Of a DNA stretch of 64,000 nucleotides, positions 29,053-38,019 are shown in pieces. The notes beneath the pieces are model-generated. The model was not told where the DNA came from, did no database searches, and saw only the letters and a list, made by a program, of their open reading frames with translations. Each line of letters opens with the position of its first letter. Position 1 is the first letter of the stretch. This DNA comes from Neptunomonas sp. (lineage in GTDB: Bacteria; Pseudomonadota; Gammaproteobacteria; Pseudomonadales; Balneatricaceae): positions 62,001 through 126,000 of the forward strand of contig NZ_JADGEV010000006.1 of assembly GCF_016744175.1 (NCBI RefSeq), in the 5' to 3' direction. The translations under genes and the position numbers were made by a program.

Positions 29053-29409
29053 TTATTGTTGCGGGATGGCAGCAACGATAGAAACCTCTACTAATAATTC
29101 AGCTCGCGCCATTCGTGCTTCAACACATGCTCTTGCAGGTGCATGGCCTTCAGGAACCCAAGCGTCCCAAACTTCATTCATTGCAGCGAAATCTTTCATA
29201 TCACGTATGAACAGTGTTGCCGACAGAATATTTTTGTTATTACTCCCTGCCTGCTCTAGTAAAGCGTCAACCTTGGCAAGCATGGTACGAGTCTGTTCTT
29301 GGATATCAGTATTAGCATCGGCGGCAACCTGGCCACATAAGTAAACGGTATCGTTATGGATAACAATACGACTGATACGTTTTTGGGTTTCAAGGCGAGT
29401 AATGCTCAT
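29053..29409 (-). CDS. ridA: RidA family enamine/imine deaminase
   Basis: A 118-residue YjgF/YER057c/UK114 protein. RidA proteins hydrolyse reactive 2-aminoacrylate and related enamines released by PLP enzymes. The pattern YLCGQVAAD near residue 23, [22 protein letters not shown] and [18 protein letters not shown] with the active-site Arg (ARACVEAR) fits the family. It reads like the RidA subgroup with a short C-terminus, not the archetype. It lies 31 bases after the sirtuin gene on the same strand and may be cotranscribed with it. Confidence 0.92.
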   Translation of the reverse strand: MSITRLETQKRISRIVIHNDTVYLCGQVAADANTDIQEQTRTMLAKVDALLEQAGSNNKNILSATLFIRDMKDFAAMNEVWDAWVPEGHAPARACVEARMARAELLVEVSIVAAIPQQ

Positions 29410-29440
29410 GTCTTTTCCTGTCGATTAATCGCTGGCAACG

Positions 29441-30271
29441 TTAAGAGAGTTGTTCCAACGTGTCTTTAATGGATGAGTTTAATTTCAAGGTCAGTAGTTC
29501 GTCTGCGCGTGTTTTTCCTAGCGTTAGTGCTGCTATAGGGATGCCCCATTCATGCGCTCTTTTGCAAAAACGAAAACCTGAGTAGACCATCAAGGATGAT
29601 CCTATCACGAGTAAACCATCTGCTCTTTTTAGCTGTTGGAGTGACTGTTCAACGAGTTGTCGGGGAACATTATCACCAAAAAACACAACATCGGGTTTTA
29701 GTACCCCTTCACAAGCAGGGCAGTTGCTGACTTTGAATAGACCAAAGTCTACACGTTCAAGGTCTGCATCGCCATCAGGAGCGGCGGCCGCCTTTAACTC
29801 TTTGAAACGAGGGTTTAATTCAAGCATCCAATCATGAACTTGGTTGCGAGAGTATTGAGCTGCGCATGTCATGCATCTTACGTTATCAGAGCGACCATGA
29901 AGGTCGATAATGTTTTGTTGTCCTGCTTCTTGGTGTAAACCATCAACATTTTGTGTAATAAGGAGAGGTATGTGCCCCGCTCTTTCTAGTTCAGTCAGCT
30001 TCTTATGCGATGCATTAGGTTTTGCATCTCGCATTATTGGCCATCCTACTAAGCTGCGTGCCCAGAAGCGTCGCCGTGTTGCTAAGTTATTCATGAAGTC
30101 ATGGTGTTGAACGGGCTGTTTTCGTTTCCACTGAGCGTTGTGGTCCCGGTAATCAGGAATGCCTGAATCAGTGCTGATGCCCGCCCCTGTTAAAACAATT
30201 AATCGAGGGTGCCTTTCTATAAAAGCTTGTAGCTTAGATGCGGCAAGTTGTGCGATTAAAATGTCACTCAT
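29441..30271 (-). CDS. Sir2-family NAD-dependent protein deacylase
   Basis: A 276-residue sirtuin. The NAD-binding core reads LTGAGISTDSGIPDYR (residues 28-42) and ITQNVDGLHQEAG (about 106-117), and His125 in DLHGRSDN is the catalytic base. The zinc site is CMTC (133-136) with a second pair in CPACEG near residue 200, separated by an unusually long insert. GSSLMVYSGFRF is typical of the SIR2 class II type. It starts 8 bases inside the antiporter gene, so translational coupling is likely. The target acyl group cannot be decided from sequence alone. Confidence 0.94.
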   Translation of the reverse strand: MSDILIAQLAASKLQAFIERHPRLIVLTGAGISTDSGIPDYRDHNAQWKRKQPVQHHDFMNNLATRRRFWARSLVGWPIMRDAKPNASHKKLTELERAGHIPLLITQNVDGLHQEAGQQNIIDLHGRSDNVRCMTCAAQYSRNQVHDWMLELNPRFKELKAAAAPDGDADLERVDFGLFKVSNCPACEGVLKPDVVFFGDNVPRQLVEQSLQQLKRADGLLVIGSSLMVYSGFRFCKRAHEWGIPIAALTLGKTRADELLTLKLNSSIKDTLEQLS

Positions 30272-32120
30272 ATGTGGGCGTTATATGAGTTTCTTGGAGA
30301 CCGGTGTTAGTACTCTTATCAACAGAAGGGGAGGTTTCGATAGATAGAATTGTCCAACCCTCTTTTATAGCAAGCTCTTCTTCTGGAACGAAAAATCTGA
30401 GTCGACCTTCAGGGGTGGTGGCCATCAGAAGTGAACGGTTATCGCTATGTTCTTCTTTCCAGCGCGATAAGCTGTAATCTTCTGATAATGTAGTTGCTTT
30501 GAGGCGAGCATCTTGGCTCATAAGGCTAGAAAGTTTTTTGAATGAGAAGCTATCCTTGCCCATGGTTTTACCTTGATGCTCTGAAGCGACAGCATGGCGT
30601 GATGATGAAGTGCTAGTTTTGTCCGCCTTGATGGCATAAATAAAGCGGGTTTCAAATTCGCTGCGAAAATGTAGGCAGGCGAGTGCATTTATTTCATGCT
30701 GCGGTGTGGCGGCTAGTAGTTGTCCGTACCCACCTAGCTCGAGTTTTTCCGACACTCGTGTTGAAAGTGGGTTGCCGTGCAAGGTTTTTAGTCCAGCCAT
30801 GCGGGCTTCGCTAATGTTCTCCCAGCTGGGGTCTATTAATAGCGTTGGAATATCTTGTTTGTCTAATGCAGTAGCAATCGCACGCGCTACTTTGTTGGCA
30901 CCAATAATGACCAGTCCTTTTGATTCTGGTTCTGTTACTCCTAGTTTTAGTGCAATAAAGCGCGCAGTTGCGCTTTGGAATACCACCGTTCCAATAATTA
31001 CCGAAAATGTAAGGGCCGTGAGCAGTTCGGCATTAGCATAGCCATTTTCTTCTAAGCGTAGCGCAAAAAAAGCAGAAACTGCTGCGGCGACTATACCGCG
31101 AGGTCCGACCCAAGCTATGAGGCTTTTTTCTTGCCAAGTAAGGTCACTGCCAATACTGCAAAGCCCCACAGAAATAGGGCGAACAATAAATTGTATGACG
31201 GCGAGCAAAGCTAGTGCAGGTAAGCCAAGGTCGATGAGATGATCTAAATTAAGGCGGGCCGCTAGTAAGATGAACAAGCCAGAGATCAAAAGAATAGTGA
31301 GGTTTTCTTTAAAGGATAGGATCTCTTCAATATGAATACCTTTGGCGTTGGCCAGCCAAATTCCCATAACAGTGACGGCTAATAAGCCTGATTCATGTGC
31401 CAGATGATTAGAGAGTGTGAACGTGGTAAGTACTAAGGCGAGTGTTCCAAAGGCGTGTAGATATTCAGGGAGCCAGTGACGACGAATCACAAAAGCCAAT
31501 AAAAAGGCTGCGAATGCACCAAGAGATGAGCCTACCAGAATAATTTCGCCAAAAAGCAGCGCTGTATGGGATATCAATCCACTGGCTTGCTGGCTTGATA
31601 TTATCCATTCGAACACAAGCACTGCCATGAGGGCGCCTATTGGATCGATAATAATCCCTTCCCAGCGTAAAACATTGGCGATACGGCTGGTGGCGCGTAA
31701 CGTTCGTAGCATCGGAATGATAACAGTGGGGCCTGTGACGACCACAAGAGCACCAAATAATGCAGCTAGCTCGACAGGTAATTTAATAATTAAATGGGAG
31801 GCGATAGCTATCAGCGCCCAAGTGACTAGTGCTCCCCAGGTCACTAATCGCCGGACAACGCTACTGACATCGCGTACCTGATTAAAGTGTAGTGTTAAGC
31901 TGCCTTCAAACAAAATGATGGCAATAGAAAGTGAGACAACCGGAAAGAGTAAGTCACCAAACAGAGCGTCAGGGTCGAGTGTTTGGCTGACTGGGCCAAG
32001 CAAAATGCCGGTAACGAGTAGGAATAGAATAGCAGGGAGTTTTAAGCGCCATGCTAGCCACTGGCAAGCGATGCTGCACAGGGCGATGACTGCTAACAAT
32101 GAGGTATCAGAGAGTTGCAT
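30264..32120 (-). CDS. CPA1-type cation:proton antiporter with RCK domain
   Basis: A 618-residue protein with about twelve membrane helices (residues 5-400) of the monovalent cation:proton antiporter-1 family, followed by a cytosolic TrkA-N (RCK) domain around 405-520 with the nucleotide fold GLVIIGANKVARAIATAL, and an extra C-terminal domain ending near residue 600. Core segments VVVTGPTVIIPMLRTL and WVGPRGIVAAAVSAFF are as expected. Export of Na+ or K+ for pH or salt balance is likely. The last bases overlap the sirtuin start. It is divergent from mocR across 242 bases. Confidence 0.92.
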   Translation of the reverse strand: MQLSDTSLLAVIALCSIACQWLAWRLKLPAILFLLVTGILLGPVSQTLDPDALFGDLLFPVVSLSIAIILFEGSLTLHFNQVRDVSSVVRRLVTWGALVTWALIAIASHLIIKLPVELAALFGALVVVTGPTVIIPMLRTLRATSRIANVLRWEGIIIDPIGALMAVLVFEWIISSQQASGLISHTALLFGEIILVGSSLGAFAAFLLAFVIRRHWLPEYLHAFGTLALVLTTFTLSNHLAHESGLLAVTVMGIWLANAKGIHIEEILSFKENLTILLISGLFILLAARLNLDHLIDLGLPALALLAVIQFIVRPISVGLCSIGSDLTWQEKSLIAWVGPRGIVAAAVSAFFALRLEENGYANAELLTALTFSVIIGTVVFQSATARFIALKLGVTEPESKGLVIIGANKVARAIATALDKQDIPTLLIDPSWENISEARMAGLKTLHGNPLSTRVSEKLELGGYGQLLAATPQHEINALACLHFRSEFETRFIYAIKADKTSTSSSRHAVASEHQGKTMGKDSFSFKKLSSLMSQDARLKATTLSEDYSLSRWKEEHSDNRSLLMATTPEGRLRFFVPEEELAIKEGWTILSIETSPSVDKSTNTGLQETHITPTYE

Positions 32121-32260
32121 TGATTATCCTATATGTCCTGTTCTTTAAGCTTTGTTTGGGTTGAGGGTAGTCACTTTACTGGCTTCTCACTGAAAATCCA
32201 GTATTGCCAGTTGTGAGATAAATGTACCTGTGTGTTGTTCTTCTTTGTAAAACAGTTCAT

Positions 32261-32330
32261 TTCACTAAAAGGTCCGCTTGTTTCATAAAAGGTCACCTTG
32301 ACCCGCTTGCTGAGGACGTACCATACTTTT
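32261..32330 (+). promoter_or_regulatory. Putative MocR operator and promoter
   Basis: AAAAGGTC is directly repeated at 32267-32274 and 32287-32294, 20 bases apart. The second copy runs into a palindrome, GGTCA-CCT-TGACC, at 32291-32303. Its TTGACC (32298-32303) and CATACT (32322-32327), 18 bases apart, form a plausible sigma-70 promoter for the regulator gene, so autoregulation at the -35 box is likely. Confidence 0.5.
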
Positions 32331-32362
32331 ATGTATAGTTATCAATAGTTGGTTAATCACTT

Positions 32363-33826
32363 ATGCCATTCCACTTGTTCCATCTTGAAGCGGGTAGCAG
32401 CAGAACACTACAGCAGCAGATTCGCTCTCAGCTGACGGCGGCTATTTTGAATGGCAATATTCCTGTGGATATGGCATTGCCTTCAAGCCGTAAACTGTCT
32501 GAGCTACTGGGTGTTTCACGTAATACAGTCATTCGTGTTTATGAGTTAATGCTTAGTGAAAATGTGATTATTTCACGTGAACGAAGCGGCTACTACATCA
32601 ACCCAGAATACCGTGCGCAGGCAGTGCTTCCTCGTAGTGAGGTGAGCGGTGATGATCAAGTTAATTGGAAGCGATTTCTACATCACAAACCTAGTGAACA
32701 GCGTAATATCGTGAAACAAAGCCACTGGCAGCGTTACACCTACCCTTTTGTTTATGGGCAGTTTGATCCACAAAGTTTTCCTATACAGCAGTGGCGAGAA
32801 TGTTGTCGCGATTCTGTAACCGAAGCAGCAGTAGGTAATTGGGCATCAGACCAGTTAATGGATGATCCTATGTTGATTGAGCATATTCAGTCACATATTT
32901 TACCGAGACGCGGTATATGGGCCAAACCTGAGCAAATCCTGATTACCGTTGGAGCGCAGCATGCTATTTATCTTGTCTCACAGTTAGTGTTGCGCCCTGG
33001 TGATACGTTTGGCATTGAAGACCCCTGTTATGTGGATGTGCGTAATATTGCAGCAGCTCGTCCAGCGAATGTCGTACCTATCCCGTTAGATAATGAAGGC
33101 TTGGTAGTTGATGAGCGTTTGTCGGAGTGTGATTGTATTTATGTTACCCCTAGCCATCAATTCCCTACTACGGTAACGATGACATTGGAACGTCGAAAGC
33201 ATCTATTGCTGAAAGCCGCAGAAGATGATTTTTTAATTATTGAAGATGATTACGAAGCTGAAGCTAATTTCACAGGCACACCGTGCCCCGCATTAAAAAG
33301 TATTGACCATGCTGGACGAGTAATTTATGTCGGGAGCTTTTCTAAAACCTTGGCACCGGGGCTGCGATTGGGCTACATGGTAGCAGATGAGGCGCTGATT
33401 AAAGAGGCGCATGCCTTACGTCGTTTAATGCTTCGCCAAGCGCCGATGAATAATCAACGAACCGTTGCATTGTTTATTGCGCGTGGTTATTACGATGCGC
33501 TCATTAATCGTCAGAGTCTGATGTATAAAGAGCGTTGGCATCTCATGCGAGAAGCATTGGCGCGACACCTTCCTAATAGTACAAATCCACCTACATTTGG
33601 GGGTTCCTCCTACTGGATTGAAGGGCCTGCGCAGTTGGATTCTAGAGAGCTTTCTGAACGGGCTAGGGCTGACAGTATATTGATTGAACCTGGTGAAATT
33701 TATTATGCGAAGGCTCCCTTGTTAAACTGTTTCAAATTAGGATATAGCTCAATAGCATCACAGAAAATTGAGCCTGGTATCGATCGTTTAGCGCAGTTGA
33801 TTAATCGGTATTGGGGTAATAGCTAG
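32363..33826 (+). CDS. MocR/GabR-type GntR regulator with aminotransferase domain
   Basis: A 487-residue transcription factor. The N-terminal winged helix (about 10-75) contains ALPSSRKLSELLGVSRNTVIR, and an aminotransferase class I-like domain follows from about residue 120. The PLP lysine is in VGSFSKTLAPGLRLGY (about residue 328) and the PLP Asp in IEDDYEAEANF. MocR proteins sense amino acids or vitamers through bound PLP and usually control the neighbouring genes. Downstream, co-oriented, are an aldehyde dehydrogenase and the D-glutamate/5-oxoproline genes, which are the probable targets. Confidence 0.93.
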   Translation: MPFHLFHLEAGSSRTLQQQIRSQLTAAILNGNIPVDMALPSSRKLSELLGVSRNTVIRVYELMLSENVIISRERSGYYINPEYRAQAVLPRSEVSGDDQVNWKRFLHHKPSEQRNIVKQSHWQRYTYPFVYGQFDPQSFPIQQWRECCRDSVTEAAVGNWASDQLMDDPMLIEHIQSHILPRRGIWAKPEQILITVGAQHAIYLVSQLVLRPGDTFGIEDPCYVDVRNIAAARPANVVPIPLDNEGLVVDERLSECDCIYVTPSHQFPTTVTMTLERRKHLLLKAAEDDFLIIEDDYEAEANFTGTPCPALKSIDHAGRVIYVGSFSKTLAPGLRLGYMVADEALIKEAHALRRLMLRQAPMNNQRTVALFIARGYYDALINRQSLMYKERWHLMREALARHLPNSTNPPTFGGSSYWIEGPAQLDSRELSERARADSILIEPGEIYYAKAPLLNCFKLGYSSIASQKIEPGIDRLAQLINRYWGNS

Positions 33827-33867
33827 GAATAAAATGGTTTCTTTGAGTGATTGTCGATCACTGTAAT

Positions 33868-33968
33868 CTGGTTCCTTTTTCATTCTAAGGTGTGATACCA
33901 GCTTTAAGGGTTAAGTGAATCAACTGGTTCTCTGTGCTTAATCAATAGCCCCCTACACTAGGGCTATT
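33868..33968 (+). promoter_or_regulatory. Repeats and hairpin in front of the aldehyde dehydrogenase gene
   Basis: CTGGTTC appears at 33868-33874 and 33924-33930, with an inverted ATACCAG at 33895-33901 between them. This mixed direct and inverted arrangement is what MocR family operators such as those of GabR can look like. AATAGCCC at 33944-33951 is inverted at 33961-33968 (8-bp hairpin), without a T-run. The rest of the 220-base gap shows nothing clear. Confidence 0.4.
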
Positions 33969-34046
33969 CTGAAATAGCGATACTATCGATGGTTGTTGGA
34001 AATACAGCATCAACATAGTTAGCTGAACGCATGAGGCTTGGTTACC

Positions 34047-35585
34047 ATGAGCGCAACGACTCCCTATTACAAAATTCGTGATTTTATTAATGGCGAATGG
34101 ATTGAAAACCACACGCTTGAAACGGCACCATTGTACAACCCATCCACTGGGGCCGTGCTGGGCGAAGTTCCTTTAGGTAACGAAGAGTCTTCTCGGGCAG
34201 CCACCGCTGCCGCTGCCGAAGCTTACCCTGCATGGCGTGATACTCCGCTGCCTAAGCGCATGGATTATATCTTTGCTATGCATTTAGCTATGGTCGAGCG
34301 TAAAGAAAGTCTGGCTCAAGCTATTGCCATAGACCAAGCAAAACATATCGCAGAAGCACGGGGTGAAGTGCAGCGCGTTATTGAAATTATACAGATGGCT
34401 TGTACTATTCCTGCTCTAATTCAGGGCGAAACAGTACCGAGTATCGCTAAGAACATCAGTGGCCGTATTATTAGAGCGCCAATGGGTGTCTTTTGTGGTG
34501 TTGCGCCGTTTAACTTCCCTGCACTGGTATTTGGTTGGTTTATTCCGTTTGCTATCGGTGTTGGTAACACCTTTGTTTACAAGCCGTCGACTGAGTCGCC
34601 TTTGTTCATGCAGGAGATTATGGAGTTATTAACCTCCATTGGTTTACCTAAAGGCGTGGTCAACATCGTGCACGGTGATCGTGAGGTTGTCGAAGCGTGG
34701 TATGACGATGAGAAAGTAGCGGGTGTTTGTTTGGTGGGCTCTACACCTACTGCAAAAGCAATAGCGCAAGGCTGTGGGCGTCATGGTAAAAAAACCATGC
34801 TGCTTGGGGGTGCTAAGAACTTCTTAGCAGTGATGGATGATGCGCCGATGGACTTACTCGTTGAGAACGTTTTGATGTCGGGCTACGGGTCGGCTGGCCA
34901 GCGTTGCTTAGCAGTATCTAACATTGCTTGCGTCCCAGAAATTCACGATGAGTTTGTTGCACGTTTATTAGAAGCCTCAGAAAAGGTGACAGTGGGGGAT
35001 GCTATGGACCCTGATGTTTTCATGGGGCCTGTTATTTCTAAAGCGGCAAAAGAGCGCATCGAAAAATACATTCAAATTGGATTAGATGAAGGTGCCACCC
35101 TGCTCTTGGACGGGCGTAGCCCTACGGTTTCAGGCGATAACCAAGATGGCTATTACGTAGGCCCAACGATATTTACTGATGTAACTCCTTGCATGCAGAT
35201 TGCTAAAGAAGAGATCTTTGGACCTGTGCTAAGTATTATGAAAGTAGGTTGCATCGATGGTGCATTACGGATGATTAAGAACCATCCGATGGGTAATGGT
35301 GCTTGCATCTTTACTCAAAATGCCTACAACATTGAAAAATTTATCAATGAAGCTGATGTCGGCATGGTTGGCGTTAACGTAGGTATTTGTGCCCCTCATC
35401 CTTATATGCCATTTGGTGGCATTAAAGATTCATTAGTAGGTAACAACAAGGTACAGGGTAAAGCGGGTATCGATTTCTTTACGCAAAACAAAGTAGCCAC
35501 TGTACGTGTAGTTGACCCTAAAGAGAGTCAAGCTGCCGTACCTGTATCAACAGGCAGTGATGTTAGGAGTTGTGTTGCTAGTTAG
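34047..35585 (+). CDS. mmsA: CoA-acylating aldehyde dehydrogenase, methylmalonate-semialdehyde dehydrogenase-like
   Basis: A 512-residue NAD-dependent aldehyde dehydrogenase. The segments FCGVAPFNFPALVFGWFIPF, VGSTPTAKAIA, LLGGAKNFLAVMDDA and GYGSAGQRCLAVSN with the catalytic Cys (about residue 287) match the MmsA/IolA branch, where the usual catalytic Glu region ELGGK is replaced by GGAKN. Such enzymes oxidise malonate or methylmalonate semialdehyde to acyl-CoA. No other valine or inositol catabolic gene is nearby; the actual substrate in this locus is uncertain. I use the ATG at 34047; a TTG codon at 34038 is in frame. Confidence 0.9.
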   Translation: MSATTPYYKIRDFINGEWIENHTLETAPLYNPSTGAVLGEVPLGNEESSRAATAAAAEAYPAWRDTPLPKRMDYIFAMHLAMVERKESLAQAIAIDQAKHIAEARGEVQRVIEIIQMACTIPALIQGETVPSIAKNISGRIIRAPMGVFCGVAPFNFPALVFGWFIPFAIGVGNTFVYKPSTESPLFMQEIMELLTSIGLPKGVVNIVHGDREVVEAWYDDEKVAGVCLVGSTPTAKAIAQGCGRHGKKTMLLGGAKNFLAVMDDAPMDLLVENVLMSGYGSAGQRCLAVSNIACVPEIHDEFVARLLEASEKVTVGDAMDPDVFMGPVISKAAKERIEKYIQIGLDEGATLLLDGRSPTVSGDNQDGYYVGPTIFTDVTPCMQIAKEEIFGPVLSIMKVGCIDGALRMIKNHPMGNGACIFTQNAYNIEKFINEADVGMVGVNVGICAPHPYMPFGGIKDSLVGNNKVQGKAGIDFFTQNKVATVRVVDPKESQAAVPVSTGSDVRSCVAS

Positions 35586-35606
35586 TAAGGCTGTGTAACC
35601 TCCATT

Positions 35607-35632
35607 GGCCGATCAATTGATCGGCCTTTTTT
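35607..35632 (+). terminator. Intrinsic terminator of the aldehyde dehydrogenase gene
   Basis: A 20-base perfect palindrome (GGCCGATCAA and its inverse, 35607-35626) followed by a T-run. It separates the dehydrogenase from the DUF1445 operon, so the latter must have its own promoter. Confidence 0.92.
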
Positions 35633-35651
35633 GTGTTTATAGCTTGGAAAC

Positions 35652-35685
35652 TTATCTGATAGATAAAACTTATCAGTTGTAACAA
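35652..35685 (+). promoter_or_regulatory. Palindromic operator candidate before the DUF1445-pxp operon
   Basis: TTATC-TGATA-GATAA at 35652-35666 is an inverted repeat, followed by another TTATC copy and by TTGTAACAA. It lies about 90-120 bases before the DUF1445 ATG. No activator family is assigned. Confidence 0.4.
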
Positions 35686-35774
35686 TTATTTTTCATTAGA
35701 CACAGGGCTACTTTACAGAGCAAGCTATGCTGATCCCAAAGTAGTTTAAAAAGTAAACAGATTAGAGGCATGCT

Positions 35775-36563
35775 ATGGACGTTAATATCTCTCCCTACGA
35801 CCTTCGTCAGTTAATTCGCAGTGGTGAATTTACAGGTAATACCTCCGGTTATTCACAAGGATTTGTGCAGGGTAATTTGGCGATTATGCCAAAAGAGTGG
35901 GCGAACGATTTTTTACAGTTTTGCCAGCTGAACCCTAAACCTTGTCCAGTTATTGGTATGTCCTCAAACCCTGGCGACTTTTTGTTACCTGATCTGGGTA
36001 AAGACCTAGATATCCGTAGTGATATTCCGCGTTACCGTATTTATGAAAATGGCCAACTCACTCAGGAAGTTACAGATGTTCGTGAATTTTGGCGTGATGA
36101 CCTAGTCACTTTTCTTCTGGGCTGTTCTTTTTCATTTGAAGAATCATTGATTGCAGATGGTCTAGAAGTGCGCAATATCACCGAAGGTGTCAACGTGCCT
36201 ATGTATCGCACTAATATTGGCTGTCGTCCTGCTGGGCGCTTTAGTGGTACGACGGTGGTGAGCATGCGTCCGATGAAGCCTAAAGATGCGATTCGTGCGA
36301 TTCAGATCTGTACACGCTTCCCATCCGTCCATGGTGCACCACTGCATTTTGGTAACCCTGCTGATATCGGTATCGATAATATTAATCAGCCTGATTTTGG
36401 TGATGCAGTGACGATTAAAGAAGGTGAAGTGCCGGTGTTCTGGGCATGTGGTGTTACGCCTCAAGTGGCAATAGAACAAGCGCGCCCACCTTTCTGTATT
36501 ACTCATAGTCCTGGCCACATGTTGGTTACGGATATTCCTAACAGTCATTTGGCGATTATGTAA
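35775..36563 (+). CDS. DUF1445 protein (UPF0317; N-terminal half of D-glutamate cyclase)
   Basis: A 262-residue cytoplasmic protein of the DUF1445 family, often annotated as putative hydro-lyase (B. subtilis YcsI type). Segments such as [65 protein letters not shown] and [13 protein letters not shown] are hallmarks. The mammalian D-glutamate cyclase DGLUCY has this domain at its N-terminus. Here it is a separate gene, 20 bases ahead of pxpA and with DUF4392, the DGLUCY C-terminal domain, four genes downstream. The AGAGG site lies 8 bases before the ATG. Confidence 0.93.
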   Translation: MDVNISPYDLRQLIRSGEFTGNTSGYSQGFVQGNLAIMPKEWANDFLQFCQLNPKPCPVIGMSSNPGDFLLPDLGKDLDIRSDIPRYRIYENGQLTQEVTDVREFWRDDLVTFLLGCSFSFEESLIADGLEVRNITEGVNVPMYRTNIGCRPAGRFSGTTVVSMRPMKPKDAIRAIQICTRFPSVHGAPLHFGNPADIGIDNINQPDFGDAVTIKEGEVPVFWACGVTPQVAIEQARPPFCITHSPGHMLVTDIPNSHLAIM

Positions 36564-36583
36564 TTGCTGCTGGGAGAATGACA

Positions 36584-37345
36584 ATGTCTTTAAAATTGAA
36601 TTGTGATTTAGGTGAAAGCTTCGGTTCCTGGAAAATGGGAATGGATGATGCAGTAATGCCGCATATTGATCAGGCTAATATTGCGTGTGGTTTTCATGCG
36701 GGCGACCCGCTTGTTATGCAAAAAACGCTACAGCTTGCTAAAACGCATGGTGTAAGCATTGGTGCTCATCCGGGTTACCCCGACCTAGTAGGGTTTGGGC
36801 GTCGATCTATTAAAGCCAATGATGCTGAGATTCAAGCGCTCATGTTGTATCAGATTTCTGCTTTAGATGGCATGGCAGCTTCCATGGGCTTGTCTCTGGC
36901 GTATGTAAAACCGCATGGTGCTCTATACAACGACATGATGGCTGATGACGCGGTACGTAAAAGTATTATGCAAGCGGTTGCTAGTTATCATCGTCCCATT
37001 TTTTTGATGTTGCAGGGTACGCCTGATGCGGTAAAACATCGTGCTGAAGCGGCTCAATGGGGCTTGAATCTGTGGTTTGAAGCCTTTGCAGATCGTTGCT
37101 ATGCCGATGATGGTAAGTTGCTGTCTCGCACAAAAGAAGGTGCGGTGCATAACAGAGAGAAAATGTTGGCGCAGGTTATTCAGCTGGCTAATACCGGTAC
37201 GGTTACCAGCGTCAGTGGCCATACCCTAAACCTGCATGCTGATACCTTATGTGTACATGGTGATAACCTTGCCGGTGTGCAAGCTATCGAGGAGATTCGT
37301 CAATTGATCTCTGAAGATGGTAATTCTGGAACAGCAGCAAAATGA
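36584..37345 (+). CDS. pxpA: 5-oxoprolinase subunit PxpA (LamB/YcsF family)
   Basis: Subunit A of the ATP-dependent 5-oxoprolinase, which opens 5-oxo-L-proline (pyroglutamate) to glutamate with PxpB and PxpC. The 253-residue protein opens with LKLNCDLGESFGSWKMG and IACGFHAGDP, and has IGAHPGYPDLVGFGRR and YVKPHGALYNDM, all diagnostic. GGGAG is 7 bases before the ATG at 36584, which favours that codon over the ATG at 36578. The 3' end overlaps pxpB by ATGA. Confidence 0.96.
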   Translation: MSLKLNCDLGESFGSWKMGMDDAVMPHIDQANIACGFHAGDPLVMQKTLQLAKTHGVSIGAHPGYPDLVGFGRRSIKANDAEIQALMLYQISALDGMAASMGLSLAYVKPHGALYNDMMADDAVRKSIMQAVASYHRPIFLMLQGTPDAVKHRAEAAQWGLNLWFEAFADRCYADDGKLLSRTKEGAVHNREKMLAQVIQLANTGTVTSVSGHTLNLHADTLCVHGDNLAGVQAIEEIRQLISEDGNSGTAAK

Positions 37346-38019
37346 ACGTTGAAATTGCAGGCGAAAACTCCCTGATTATCTATTTTGGCGAAACCACTGA
37401 TCCTCTGGTATCGGCTCAAGTACAGCAAGCCGCTGCTAGGCTAGAAACAGTGATGGCTGATACCTTGATAGATATGGTGCCTTCATATGCATCGCTGTTG
37501 GTGATTTATGATCAGTTCAAAACTGATCACTACGCAGTGCGCCGCCATATTCGCGAAACACTTACGCAGCTTGACGATGCCGAGCTGCAGGCCGGCCAGA
37601 TTATCACACTGCCCGTCTATTACAGTGCAGAATCTGGCCCTGATCTTGAGGCTTTGGCAGAGAATGCAAAACTGACAGTAGCTGAAGTAATTAAAATCCA
37701 TAGTGAGATGGAATACCGCGTGTATGCCATTGGTTTTGCGCCAGGCTTTGCTTACTTAGGTGAAGTTGATCCTCGTATTGCTGCTGCACGTTTAAGTACG
37801 CCCCGTCTTAAGGTTCCTCGTGGAGCTGTGGCTATTGCTGATCGCCAGACGGCGGTATATCCAGCAGTCTCTCCTGGCGGTTGGAATCTGATTGGATTGT
37901 GCCCAACGCGTATGTTTAATCCTGAAGCGGATCCTACGATGCCTGTACAGGTCGGAGATCGTGTACGCTTTTCGCCGATTGAGCGCGCTGAGTTTTTGGC
38001 ATTGGGAGGTGAGCTATGA
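37342..38019 (+). CDS. pxpB: 5-oxoprolinase subunit PxpB (KipI-like)
   Basis: A 225-residue protein of the allophanate-hydrolase subunit 1/KipI family, subunit B of 5-oxoprolinase. The signatures VYAIGFAPGFAYLGEVDPRI, TPRLKVPRGAVAIADRQTAV and PGGWNLIGLCPTRMF are all present. In Bacillus KipI also inhibits sporulation kinase KinA, but in the Pxp complex it contributes to the ATP-dependent hydrolysis. ATGA overlaps couple it to both pxpA and pxpC, so the three subunits should be made in fixed ratio. Confidence 0.95.
   Translation: MNVEIAGENSLIIYFGETTDPLVSAQVQQAAARLETVMADTLIDMVPSYASLLVIYDQFKTDHYAVRRHIRETLTQLDDAELQAGQIITLPVYYSAESGPDLEALAENAKLTVAEVIKIHSEMEYRVYAIGFAPGFAYLGEVDPRIAAARLSTPRLKVPRGAVAIADRQTAVYPAVSPGGWNLIGLCPTRMFNPEADPTMPVQVGDRVRFSPIERAEFLALGGEL

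Noticed and set aside
36162..36584. 140-codon minus-strand frame over DUF1445
   Set aside because: It is a shadow of a well-conserved gene, full of His and Arg and without a recognisable fold.
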